Origin: Chitinispirillaceae bacterium
Lineage (GTDB): Bacteria; Fibrobacterota; Chitinivibrionia; Chitinivibrionales; Chitinispirillaceae
Length of the DNA stretch: 33,621 nt
Reading direction: 5' to 3'
Assembly: GCA_016929595.1 (NCBI GenBank)
Contig: JAFGIN010000198.1
Location: 1 to 33,621 of the forward strand
The notes beneath the pieces are model-generated. The model had not been told where the DNA came from, ran no database searches, and saw only the letters and a list, made by a program, of their open reading frames with translations. The position numbers and the translations under genes were made by a program. Positions 24,163-32,053 of this stretch are shown piece after piece; the stretch's first letter is position 1, and every line of letters starts with the position of its first letter.

Positions 24163-25113
24163 TTAAACAATTTCAACGGTTCCTTTTTTGAGAATTTTGA
24201 CTCGCAATAACTGACGGGTTTCATTGTTCTGTACCCATATTTTATCACCCGTATGACCTGATTCGCGAGCCGTCCCCTGTACCGAACAGCGGATCCTTCC
24301 TTTATTGAACACGATTTCAACATTGTCACCATTTGTCACATCATGAATTCTGCATATCATCCGGTTCTGGATAATCGTTCCAGCGTTAAGGGTAATGACT
24401 GTTTTCAAACCGACCAGCTCACCCTTGTTTGTATAAAAACCCGGAGCATACGAGGTAATGTCACGGGTAATAATTTCGAGATCTTCTTCACAAAGCACAG
24501 TTCCTCTTTCAATATCACGAATCGCTGCACATATTTCTGTTGCCACTTTTATACGACATACTACGTTAATAGATGTTTTTTTTGTACCCTGAACGAATTG
24601 ACAACTCAGTGAAGTATTTCCTTTGGCATATCGTGACAGCAATCCGTCGATCGTTACAGTAAAAGGCGCATCATAGCCCCGCCACAGCTGATTTCCGTTT
24701 GCAATTTCAAATGACCACTCCCCATCCCGCCACAACAATGCAGTATCAAGATACTTTTCAATTTCCGGTCGTATCTCATTGATTGTACGGATATTGCATA
24801 GCGTACTGACCCTCACCCTTTTCGTACCTTCAGTGACAAACCTTACACCTGGAAACCGTGGTTTCACCCTGTACATTATCATATCATCAACGCCTAAAAG
24901 CCGGGAAAAACCTGGTGGAGCAGCATTACCAGCGATAACGCCAGAGAGTTCATTCACAAGTTTTTTATTATCACCACAAATCTGAGCAATCTCAGAAAGT
25001 GTAATGAGCGAATCATTTACCGATATGGCATCTGTAAAATTCAGGGTAATATCGTCTGCACCCAGTGCACCGGTTACAAACAGAGCCGCAATTACAATTT
25101 TCTTGGTAATCAT
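24163..25113 (-). CDS. flgA: Flagellar P-ring assembly chaperone FlgA
   Basis: A 316-residue periplasmic chaperone that helps FlgI assemble into the P ring. A signal peptide (MITKKIVIAALFVTGALGAD) leads the chain. The C-terminal half has the SAF-type beta-clip typical of FlgA, with DIERGTVLCEEDLEIITRDI and LVGLKTVITLNAGTIIQNRM, and closes with the GDNVEIVFNKGRIRCSVQGT segment. It is longer than E. coli FlgA (219) because of an extra N-terminal region (about residues 30-180), as in other non-enteric species. The ATG at 25113 is chosen for the signal peptide; the Shine-Dalgarno is weak, so coupling to flgG (stop 22 bases upstream) is likely. It lies between flgG and flgH. Confidence 0.92.
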   Translation of the reverse strand: MITKKIVIAALFVTGALGADDITLNFTDAISVNDSLITLSEIAQICGDNKKLVNELSGVIAGNAAPPGFSRLLGVDDMIMYRVKPRFPGVRFVTEGTKRVRVSTLCNIRTINEIRPEIEKYLDTALLWRDGEWSFEIANGNQLWRGYDAPFTVTIDGLLSRYAKGNTSLSCQFVQGTKKTSINVVCRIKVATEICAAIRDIERGTVLCEEDLEIITRDITSYAPGFYTNKGELVGLKTVITLNAGTIIQNRMICRIHDVTNGDNVEIVFNKGRIRCSVQGTARESGHTGDKIWVQNNETRQLLRVKILKKGTVEIV

Positions 25114-25135
25114 GTGATACAACTCATCAGTTTGA

Positions 25136-25924
25136 TCATCTCTTGAGGTTATTAGCAACCTGCATCATCTCTTCTGAGACCTGAATAGATTTTGATATTA
25201 TTTCAAAAGCCCTCTGAGCACTGATCATATTTACCATCTCTTCAACGATCTGTACATTCGATGATTCTGTGTATTTCTGAAGTATTGTTCCGGCACCCTC
25301 TTCACCGGGAGTTGATACAACCGGGTCTCCGCTGGCATCACTTTGAGTGTAAAGGTTACCTCCAAGAGATTTCAGCCCTGATGGATTTACAAAGCGTACA
25401 AGTTCCACCTGACCGATATCGGTTGATGTGTCTTCACCGGGAAGCCTTACAGAAACATGTCCGTCAGCAGAGACCGTGAGTTCCGAAGACTGCTCCGGTA
25501 TCGTCACCTGTGGATAGAGCATAAAACCCGATGATGAAACGATTGTACCATCACTTGATCGTTTGAATGCTCCATCTCTGGTATATGCCAGCGTACCATC
25601 GGGCAACATAATCTGATATAACCCCTCTCCCTGAACAGCCCAGTCCAGTTCGTTTTCTGTCCGGTTAAGCTGCCCCTGCTCAAATATTTTCTGTGTCGCT
25701 GATGGCTTGACACCTAATCCTGTCTCGATTCCAGACGGTGCCATCGAACCCTCAAAATTCCTTATCCCCGGTTCACGTAACGTCTGATACATCAGGTCCT
25801 GAAACTCCACCTTCGAACGTTTGAACGCAGTAGTATTGACGTTAGATAAATTATTGGAAATGGTATCCATGTACAATTGCTGTGCTTCCATCCCCGTTGC
25901 AGCTGTCATCATACATCTGATCAT
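25136..25924 (-). CDS. flgG: Flagellar distal rod protein FlgG
   Basis: A 262-residue distal rod subunit (E. coli 260). The N-terminus MIRCMMTAATGMEAQQLYMD and the basal-body rod signature NNLSNVNTTAFKRSKVEFQD are diagnostic, as is LYQIMLPDGTLAYTRDGAFK in the middle. The C-terminal EEMVNMISAQRAFEIISKSI is the conserved coiled-coil half of axial proteins. It is exported by the flagellar type III apparatus, so no signal peptide is expected. The ATG at 25924 (not the longer frame from 25942) matches the family start and has AGGTGG 7 bases upstream. It begins one base after the flgF stop, so the two are translationally coupled. Confidence 0.97.
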   Translation of the reverse strand: MIRCMMTAATGMEAQQLYMDTISNNLSNVNTTAFKRSKVEFQDLMYQTLREPGIRNFEGSMAPSGIETGLGVKPSATQKIFEQGQLNRTENELDWAVQGEGLYQIMLPDGTLAYTRDGAFKRSSDGTIVSSSGFMLYPQVTIPEQSSELTVSADGHVSVRLPGEDTSTDIGQVELVRFVNPSGLKSLGGNLYTQSDASGDPVVSTPGEEGAGTILQKYTESSNVQIVEEMVNMISAQRAFEIISKSIQVSEEMMQVANNLKR

Positions 25925-25925
25925 T

Positions 25926-26660
25926 TTACGCCACCTTTCCAACCTGATTTACCGCCTGTTCGAGCGTCTGATCCTGTGCCTGAAGCGCTTTCTGATCAGC
26001 TTCAAAGTTTCTGTGTGCTGAGATCATCGCAACCATATTTTTTATCATATCCACATTTGATGTCTCAAGATATCCCTGACGAACCACATAACCGGCAGAG
26101 CTCACTTCAGGGTTATCCGGTAGCTGCGGCCTGAAACGTCCTTCACCGCAACGCAACATCTTGTACGGTTTCTGAAAATCAACCACTTTCAGAAAACCCA
26201 TGCTCATGTTGTCCTGAAGTACTTCACCACGGTCAGAAATCGTTACAGGTAGATTTCGCTCGAGGCGAATGTACCCTTCCGTTCCCATCACCTTTGATCC
26301 ATCGGAGGCTACAATAAACCCTTCAGAATTCAACGCAAAACTTCCATTGCGTGTATACTGAACCCCATCACCTGTCATAACAGTAAGAAAGCCGCTTCCC
26401 TGGATACCTATATCAAATTGATTTTTAGTCTGTTTCATCGTTCCTTCAGAGTAGTCTATGTACACTTCATCTGCCTTGATTTCTCTGTTCACAAATGGCT
26501 GAAGCTGATCGTCTGCAACATACTTCTGATAACTTTTGATAAACAGTCCACTCTGCTTGAAACCTGTCGTGTTGACATTAGACAAATTGTTAGCTATCTG
26601 ATCCTGCTTCTGAAGAAGTGGAGTCATGCCCATCGATGCCGTGTAAATTCCCTGAATCAT
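25926..26660 (-). CDS. flgF: Flagellar basal-body rod protein FlgF
   Basis: A 244-residue proximal rod subunit (E. coli 251) and first gene of the flagellar set. It starts MIQGIYTASMGMTPLLQKQD with the rod signature NNLSNVNTTGFKQSG, then IGIQGSGFLTVMTGDGVQYT, and ends with the axial-protein coiled coil MIKNMVAMISAHRNFEADQK. FlgF and FlgG are close paralogues; order and the shorter middle favour FlgF, but a second FlgG-type rod protein is possible. GGGGAAG precedes the ATG at good spacing. A near-consensus sigma-54 promoter lies about 110 bases upstream, so transcription of the operon is probably RpoN-dependent. Confidence 0.88.
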   Translation of the reverse strand: MIQGIYTASMGMTPLLQKQDQIANNLSNVNTTGFKQSGLFIKSYQKYVADDQLQPFVNREIKADEVYIDYSEGTMKQTKNQFDIGIQGSGFLTVMTGDGVQYTRNGSFALNSEGFIVASDGSKVMGTEGYIRLERNLPVTISDRGEVLQDNMSMGFLKVVDFQKPYKMLRCGEGRFRPQLPDNPEVSSAGYVVRQGYLETSNVDMIKNMVAMISAHRNFEADQKALQAQDQTLEQAVNQVGKVA

Positions 26661-26768
26661 TTCTTCCCCGGTAATATTAGGTTAAGGTTGAGGTTGAGAG
26701 AGTTTGTACTCTTTTTCTTAACAATCGCCTCAATCGTTTCCTTTTCTAAAACAATCCTGCAAGAATAA

Positions 26769-26783
26769 GCATAAAACATGCCA
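26769..26783 (-). promoter_or_regulatory. Sigma-54 (RpoN) -24/-12 promoter of the flagellar operon
   Basis: On the minus strand the sequence TGGCATGTTTTATGC matches TGGCAYR-N4-TTGC with a single change (A for the first T of TTGC). GG and GC spacing is exact. It lies 109 bases before the flgF ATG in the correct orientation. Flagellar rod genes under sigma-54 are well known in several phyla. Confidence 0.6.
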
Positions 26784-26886
26784 GATGCAACAGTATTTTA
26801 TTCTATACAAATCTATGCATGTATCTTTACACATTGTGTAATGTGCAGTTACTGATGCAGTTGTAATCCAAAACAGATGCAACTGC
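26782..26886. promoter_or_regulatory. Cluster of repeats upstream of the flagellar promoter, candidate enhancer sites
   Basis: CAGATGCAAC occurs at 26782-26791 and again at 26874-26883. GCAGTTG (26857-26863) and CAACTGC (26880-26886) form an inverted pair, and TGCAGTT is also present at 26844-26850. CACATT-GTGT-AATGTG is a palindrome at 26830-26845. The cluster lies roughly 50-100 bases upstream of the -24 element on the minus strand, the usual place for a sigma-54 activator such as a FlrC/FlgR-type protein. Confidence 0.45.
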
Positions 26887-27083
26887 TTGATTTAAATAGA
26901 GCTGCAATTATCCATCTCATCTGCGGTCTGAAATCTGAATGTGTGGTGCGGAACTGGTGGGATGCTTCAGGAAACGATGGTCAGCATCCCGCAACTGATG
27001 TTAGTTCGATAGATTATATACGGGATGAAAGCCTGGGGAGAATAATTTTGCCTGTTATAACCGGCAGGTTTTTCCTGAAGCGA

Positions 27084-28229
27084 TCAACTCCGCTCAGTCC
27101 GGGACCATGCTGCACTTTTGATTCCGCGTACATACCGGAAAAGGCCGGCGATCAGAGCAATATTCATGATAAGAAAATAGAAGCTGTGACGTGTTAAACG
27201 GATCGGAATAACTCTGGAACCTAAACCGGCAATAATGAAGATGGTTCCGGTTGCAAAAAGCATTTTATAAAGAGATACGTCTATTGTAAATGCAAGAATC
27301 CCACAGGAAAAATACCCGGTAAAAAGTGCGACAGGAGAAAACCAGCGTGTAACTTTATGCGAAACATAACAGAACGATGGCCATCCTTTAAATGGGTTTA
27401 GAAAACGTAGCAGCCAGAAGAAAGCCTGGAAATTCCCCGCTCCAATACGAACACGACGTGCGTATTCCTGTGAAGTATCACCGGTGTTCTCCTCTTCTGA
27501 TATTGAACGAGGCTCATAAATGATGCGGTAGCCCTGACTGATAACATTCATCGGAATGATAACATCATCGTTGGAATAGGAGTTTTGAGGAATAGGTTTG
27601 AATAACGATTTCCTGATAGAGTAAAAACCGCCAAAAGCAGAGATCGTGCTGTGCAGGGATCCCTCGAGAAATTTCTGATGGGATTCAAATCTTCGATAAA
27701 AGTTCTCACCATACTCTTCTTCACCAGCACTTGCATGATTTATATGTCCTGCGACACCTCCAACAGTGGGGTCAGCATAATGTGCAGTCATATATTTCAG
27801 GCAGTCTTTCTGATGTATGGTATTAGCATCCGTGAAAAGTAGTATCTCTGCATCAATGAGCGGTGCCAGACCATTGAGTACACCTGTTTTCCCACCCCGT
27901 TTTTCAGCTATCCATAAGTGCACCCTGGGATCCAGAAAATCACGAACAATTTTTTCTGAATTATCCACAGAAGCATCGGATCCTACCCAGACAGATATCC
28001 TGTCAGCCGGATAATCAAGTGAAAGGATATTTTCTATCTTTCTACGGATGACTTTTTCTTCATTGTGACAGGGAACCAGTACACCCACTGATGGGTAGTA
28101 ATTTTCCTGCGATTTTACGGGGCGCGCAAACAGATGAGAAAATACTGACAGCAACAACGGATACACCGTATATGAATAAATGACAAATATAACAGATGCC
28201 CAGAATACGAAAACAAATAAAGCGGTCAT
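27084..28229 (-). CDS. Membrane-bound family 2 glycosyltransferase
   Basis: A 381-residue GT2 enzyme of the processive-type fold (BcsA/PgaC-like). One membrane helix (residues 3-25) precedes the GT-A domain, with SVGVLVPCHNEEKVIRRKIE, GSDASVDNS, RGGKTGVLNG, the DxD-like FTDANT and the acceptor-side SNDDVIIP. The RRVRIGAGN motif stands where the Q/RxxRW motif lies in processive enzymes. Two or three C-terminal helices (about residues 290-370) follow. It likely transfers a sugar from a nucleotide donor to a lipid or polymer at the inner membrane. Its ATG overlaps the radical SAM stop by 4 bases, so the two are translationally coupled and probably act on the same molecule. Confidence 0.88.
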   Translation of the reverse strand: MTALFVFVFWASVIFVIYSYTVYPLLLSVFSHLFARPVKSQENYYPSVGVLVPCHNEEKVIRRKIENILSLDYPADRISVWVGSDASVDNSEKIVRDFLDPRVHLWIAEKRGGKTGVLNGLAPLIDAEILLFTDANTIHQKDCLKYMTAHYADPTVGGVAGHINHASAGEEEYGENFYRRFESHQKFLEGSLHSTISAFGGFYSIRKSLFKPIPQNSYSNDDVIIPMNVISQGYRIIYEPRSISEEENTGDTSQEYARRVRIGAGNFQAFFWLLRFLNPFKGWPSFCYVSHKVTRWFSPVALFTGYFSCGILAFTIDVSLYKMLFATGTIFIIAGLGSRVIPIRLTRHSFYFLIMNIALIAGLFRYVRGIKSAAWSRTERS

Positions 28230-29713
28230 TTACAGGAGCACTCTTCTTTCGGAGATCGGGCAAACAGATATTTGAACAGACTCTTCCCCCCCATTACGAT
28301 CCTCTTGGATTCAGATGGATTGGAGAGCATCTGTATGATTTTGGATATCATATAAGAGGGACGAAGATAAAATTCACGTCGGGCCCTGTTGCAAAAATCT
28401 ACCAGATATTCATACGTAAGATCCGGGTTGGATACAACCGAAGAATGAAGACCATCATCAGTAAGCCACTTACGAAAATCCTTCGTAACAATCCACCCCT
28501 TCTCCTCAAACCAGGAGTAGTCGCTCGTGCCGGGATACACCATTATCGGATAGAACTGTGCAGTGTCAGGATTGAGTCTCTTTGCAAGAGCAAGCGTTTT
28601 TCCAAGAGTATCCCTTGTCTCACCTCTGTTACCAACCATAAAACACCCATGCACCATGATCTTTGCCTTCCTGGCATCTTTCACAAACGCATGTATTTTA
28701 TCAAGTGTCAGTGATTTCTGTATATTGTCGAGTATCTGCTGGTCACCGCTTTCAAATCCAACACAAAACAGACGACAGCCCGCTTTTTTCATGAGCCTCA
28801 TCGTTTCGTAATCGACTTCAGCTCTTGAATTTGCCGACCAGGGAATTGTTGTCAAACCCGCATCGATAAGAGCCTGCGAGAATTCTCTGCACCTTTTTTT
28901 ATCTGCGGTCAAAGTATCATCTTCAATCATGATCTCTTTAATATCAGGAAAATTGTCTTTTATATACCTGAACTCACCAACAATCGACTGAATCGAACGT
29001 TTCCGGTAACGGTGTCCCTGCAGGGTCTGCGGGACAACACAATAGGTACATTTAAACGGACAACCACGCCCGGTAACTATAACAACTATCGGATGACGGC
29101 TGTGCCCATAAAAATAGGGAGAAATATCGAGAAATTTTTTATAGACAGACGAAACAAACGGAATCTCATCGAGATTCTCGATATACGGTCGACGCTCATT
29201 GCGAACGATTGTGCCGGAACTGTCCCGGAAAGCAATCCCCCGAACTGTTTTGAAACCGGAATCACTGATATCGCCCTTTCCGAAAAGTGAAGAGAGCTCC
29301 ACAAGAGTTTCGTCGTACTCGCCAAAAGCAACAGCATCAATCTTACGGTTCAATTCCAGTGTCTCTTCAGGTAGTGCTGAAACATGTACACCAACCATCA
29401 CCAGATAGAGATTATCCAAAGCATCTTTAAGTTGTGCACCCACCTCCACATCACTGTAAATACTTGGTGTAGATGTATCGAGAACAGCTATTTCAGGCTT
29501 GAATGCTGTAACTTTCCCAACTACCTCCTCAACGCTTAAGCCTGAAGCTGGAGCATCAATAAGTAGAACTTCGTGTCCACATTTCTCAAGATATCCGGCT
29601 GCGTACGCAAGCCACATCGGATAATACAATGTACCACTCTTTGCAACTGCAGGAGAACGGGACTCTCGGGAAAACTTCGGAAGAAACGGCGGGTTCAGGG
29701 CAACAATGCGCAT
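28226..29713 (-). CDS. B12-binding-domain radical SAM enzyme, HpnJ-like
   Basis: A 495-residue enzyme with an N-terminal Rossmann, cobalamin-binding-like domain (residues 1-150, without the DxHxxG motif) and a radical SAM core. The cluster motif GCPFKCTYC places Cys-218, -222 and -225 as CxxxCxxC. Stretches such as LDTSTPSIYSDV, GHRYRKRS, VGFESGDQQILDNIQK and YPGTSDYSW recall, from memory, HpnJ, which acts after a glycosyltransferase in converting a hopanoid-linked amino sugar to a cyclitol ether. No hopanoid gene is present here, so the substrate is open. The C-terminus ends ECSCK, two cysteines that may be redox-active. It sits between thioredoxin (20 bases upstream) and a GT2 gene. Confidence 0.85.
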   Translation of the reverse strand: MRIVALNPPFLPKFSRESRSPAVAKSGTLYYPMWLAYAAGYLEKCGHEVLLIDAPASGLSVEEVVGKVTAFKPEIAVLDTSTPSIYSDVEVGAQLKDALDNLYLVMVGVHVSALPEETLELNRKIDAVAFGEYDETLVELSSLFGKGDISDSGFKTVRGIAFRDSSGTIVRNERRPYIENLDEIPFVSSVYKKFLDISPYFYGHSRHPIVVIVTGRGCPFKCTYCVVPQTLQGHRYRKRSIQSIVGEFRYIKDNFPDIKEIMIEDDTLTADKKRCREFSQALIDAGLTTIPWSANSRAEVDYETMRLMKKAGCRLFCVGFESGDQQILDNIQKSLTLDKIHAFVKDARKAKIMVHGCFMVGNRGETRDTLGKTLALAKRLNPDTAQFYPIMVYPGTSDYSWFEEKGWIVTKDFRKWLTDDGLHSSVVSNPDLTYEYLVDFCNRARREFYLRPSYMISKIIQMLSNPSESKRIVMGGKSLFKYLFARSPKEECSCK

Positions 29714-29733
29714 TACCTGATATCACTCCAGTC

Positions 29734-30063
29734 TTAGATTTGAAACACTTTGGAAATTTTAGTTTTCAACGGAGCTTTAGCCAGCAAACCAGTATGCTGT
29801 TCAATAATACTACCGTTTTTGAAAAACAGAAGTGTCGGAATACTGTTAATCGAATATTGGGCAGCCGTTTGAGGGTTTGAATCGATATTGAGCTTGTAGA
29901 CCGCTACTACCCCTTTTAATTCTGTTGCCAGTTCGGTAATAATCGGAGTAAGCATTTTGCAGGGACCACACCATTCGGCCCAGAAATCAACAATTACGGG
30001 TAATGGGTTGGAAAGTACTTCCGCTGAAAATGTCTGATCGGTAACTTCATTAATGTCTGCCAT
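29734..30063 (-). CDS. trxA: Thioredoxin
   Basis: A 109-residue cytoplasmic thioredoxin with the active site FWAEWCGPCKM, the conserved cis-proline in SIPTLLFF, and a full-length fold (E. coli 109). It reduces protein disulfides using electrons from thioredoxin reductase. The second of two adjacent ATGs (30063) is preferred because AAGGAG lies 6 bases upstream. Its start overlaps the stop of the upstream exported-protein gene, and the radical SAM gene follows after 20 bases. A dedicated role in reducing the radical SAM enzyme's C-terminal CSC pair is possible but is inference; it may be the housekeeping copy. Confidence 0.95.
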   Translation of the reverse strand: MADINEVTDQTFSAEVLSNPLPVIVDFWAEWCGPCKMLTPIITELATELKGVVAVYKLNIDSNPQTAAQYSINSIPTLLFFKNGSIIEQHTGLLAKAPLKTKISKVFQI

Positions 30064-30437
30064 CATTTGCTCCTTACGGGTTCCATTGTTTCAGGATTGT
30101 TATTAATTTTTGAAATAATTGTATCATTATTTCGATTATTTTCATACTCTGACAGTAACGTTTGAATCTTTTCGTGTATTTTTTTCCACTCATCCGGTTT
30201 ATTGTAGTAGCGTGAAGTAAAACTCTGTGCAGAATCTTTATTGATTCCGCATACCTCAACAAGCTCAGAATAACGCTGAGCTCTCTGCTGATCGGTCAGA
30301 TTATTTGTACTGTTAATTAAATATATTCCGGTAATAAATTTGACATAGGAAGAATCATGAGTTTTTTCGCTCCCGGCAACTGGAGAACCGGTTAAAAAAA
30401 TCAGTATTGAGATAATAGAGCTGAATGCAAAACTCAT
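30063..30437 (-). CDS. Small exported protein, DUF4296-like
   Basis: A 124-residue protein of unknown function. The first 20 or so residues are hydrophobic and end in PVAGSEK, a likely signal peptide without a lipobox Cys. The helical remainder (KFITGIYLINSTNNLTDQQR, ELVEVCGINKDSAQSFTSRY, YNKPDEWKKIHEKIQTLL) has the layout of DUF4296-type proteins of the FCB group: a helix, a 'gi..~F..s..yY' turn and a closing helix. That likeness is from memory and weak. It opens the four-gene operon with thioredoxin, radical SAM and glycosyltransferase, and its TGA overlaps the first thioredoxin ATG. No clear promoter was recognised upstream. Confidence 0.6.
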   Translation of the reverse strand: MSFAFSSIISILIFLTGSPVAGSEKTHDSSYVKFITGIYLINSTNNLTDQQRAQRYSELVEVCGINKDSAQSFTSRYYNKPDEWKKIHEKIQTLLSEYENNRNNDTIISKINNNPETMEPVRSK

Positions 30438-30949
30438 ACGTAATTTCCCATCGACAGAATCCCAGTCCTGTGCAGAATAAACAGTCCGGTCAATTTAAAT
30501 CGCTCAATCTTACGAAGTTTAAAACTGATACTTGTAACTATCGCGATAATTTGGGAAATTCTCATTAGTACCTTTAACTTTAAAAGGACCAGTTATTACA
30601 GCTCAATCCTCACAGGAAGTAACCAGAACAAAACAATATAAAAATAGTTGATGATTCAAGCTGGCGGAGAATTATTCTCAACCGGTATAAAGAATTATAC
30701 ATTTTTATATCATGAGCGTAATCGGAAATTAATTTATGGTATCCCTTCAAGTGTATGGAAATGTATATTAGAGTATCTTTCATGTGCGTTCCAGGAAATC
30801 AGATCGTTTTTCAGGTATTTTCGATTAACAACATACTGATACATACTATCACCATTAGTTTTTGTATTCTCTATAGTTCAGTCCCAGGCTTCAGACGAAA
30901 TCTTACTTATCCGTCCGAGGCTGAAATTTTATCCTAAGAGGTTTTTATT
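30438..30949. other. Divergent intergenic region
   Basis: The 512 bases lie between the divergent thioredoxin operon and the kinase gene, so they must hold both promoters. No clear sigma-70 or sigma-54 promoter, RNA gene or repeat was recognised. Short overlapping open frames near 30648-30937 have no homology features or good Shine-Dalgarno and are taken as chance. Confidence 0.4.
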
Positions 30950-32053
30950 ATGTCTGAAAGTACTCCAGAAAATTCAGCATCACAAACACTGAAAATCGAT
31001 GGCACAATCGAAAACCCTTATGAACCCAAACCGATTCCCATGCCGGTTGTTGGAGATAAAATCGGCCCAAATCGTGTGCAGGTACTTATTGGTGAAGGTG
31101 GAAGTGCCAATGTGTACAAAGTATGGCATGAAGGGCTCGAAGTAATAAGAGCCGTTAAAGTATTAAAAAAAGGCCATGAAAAGGAAACACGAGAACGGTT
31201 CCTTACCGAAGCGAAAATTCTTGCAGATCTCCATCATCCCAATATCGTGGAGATCCATAATATCGGTTACTACAATCAGAATATACCATTTATAGAAATG
31301 GAATTCGTTGATGGAACATCTTTAAAAAGCCTCATATCCCAACAAACCAGCCTTCCACTTACTGTTGCAATAAGTGTAGTTTATTTTATCTGCCAGGCAC
31401 TGCAATACGCACATATAAAAGATTACACCCTTTATGGAAAAGTATATAAAGGACTGATTCACCGTGATATAAAACCGGACAACATCATACTTTCCAAAGA
31501 TGGTATCATTAAACTCATGGATTTTGGGATCGCGCGTCCCAGCGAAGTAAGCCTCCATACTATTGGGCAGAAAATTATGGGGACACTGGTCTATCTCAGT
31601 CCGGAGCAGCTTAACGGAAAAACACTCGATCATCGTACCGACATATTTTCCCTTGGAACCGTATTATATGAGTTGATTACTGGTCAGAGAGCTTTTCCTC
31701 AAAAAACATTAAGTGAACTTGTTCAAAAGAAAACAAAAGGCATCTATAAGAGTCTGGATAGTTACCCAATCGATATGCCGCCCAAATTAGTGGAAATTGT
31801 TGAAAAAAGCATGTCTCTCGAACCCGAAGATCGCTATGCACATATAAGCGATTTTGGACACGAGCTTTTTTCTATACTTACCAAGATGACAGATAGTTCA
31901 CCAAATGAAATATGCTCCCGTTTTGCAGCAAATCCATCCAGTATTACAAAGTGGAAGCCGACAATCCGGACAAACGGAAAACTTGTTATTATTTGCAGTG
32001 TGGCTGCAGGTTGTATAATTGGTGGCTTGATTCTTCTGAAAATCTTATTGTAG
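30950..32053 (+). CDS. Ser/Thr protein kinase with C-terminal membrane anchor
   Basis: A 367-residue Hanks-type kinase. The glycine loop GEGGSANVYKV (48-58), lysine of AVKVLKK (K70), glutamate of FLTEAKIL (E87), HRDIKPDN (171-178), DFG (191-193) and SPE (217-219) are all present, so it should be active. A disordered proline-containing extension (residues 1-40) precedes the domain. A single C-terminal helix (about 344-367) ends the chain with only one or two residues beyond it, so there is no external sensor domain such as PASTA. It would face the cytoplasm. AAGAGG lies upstream of the ATG. It converges on an M23 peptidase gene with a 9-base overlap. Substrates are unknown. Confidence 0.93.
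   Translation: MSESTPENSASQTLKIDGTIENPYEPKPIPMPVVGDKIGPNRVQVLIGEGGSANVYKVWHEGLEVIRAVKVLKKGHEKETRERFLTEAKILADLHHPNIVEIHNIGYYNQNIPFIEMEFVDGTSLKSLISQQTSLPLTVAISVVYFICQALQYAHIKDYTLYGKVYKGLIHRDIKPDNIILSKDGIIKLMDFGIARPSEVSLHTIGQKIMGTLVYLSPEQLNGKTLDHRTDIFSLGTVLYELITGQRAFPQKTLSELVQKKTKGIYKSLDSYPIDMPPKLVEIVEKSMSLEPEDRYAHISDFGHELFSILTKMTDSSPNEICSRFAANPSSITKWKPTIRTNGKLVIICSVAAGCIIGGLILLKILL

Larger units (their letters stand above)
26661..27083. other. Intergenic region between the flagellar and glycosyltransferase operons
   Basis: The 423 bases contain the flagellar promoter and enhancer-like repeats (listed) and a perfect 8-base-pair hairpin at 26959-26990 (GGGATGCT and AGCATCCC around 16 bases). No convincing gene is present; an open frame from 26877 on the plus strand runs into the glycosyltransferase antisense strand and shows no family features. 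Confidence 0.5.

Noticed and set aside
24111-24332. 74-residue N-terminal extension of flgH
   Set aside because: It overlaps flgA in another frame; a strong Shine-Dalgarno and signal peptide fix the start at 24110.
26877-27197. 106-residue open frame on the plus strand
   Set aside because: Half of it is antisense to the well-supported glycosyltransferase, no family motif is visible, and no good ribosome-binding site precedes it.
30648-30937. Two overlapping short plus-strand frames before the kinase gene
   Set aside because: No motif, no convincing Shine-Dalgarno and AT-rich chance composition.
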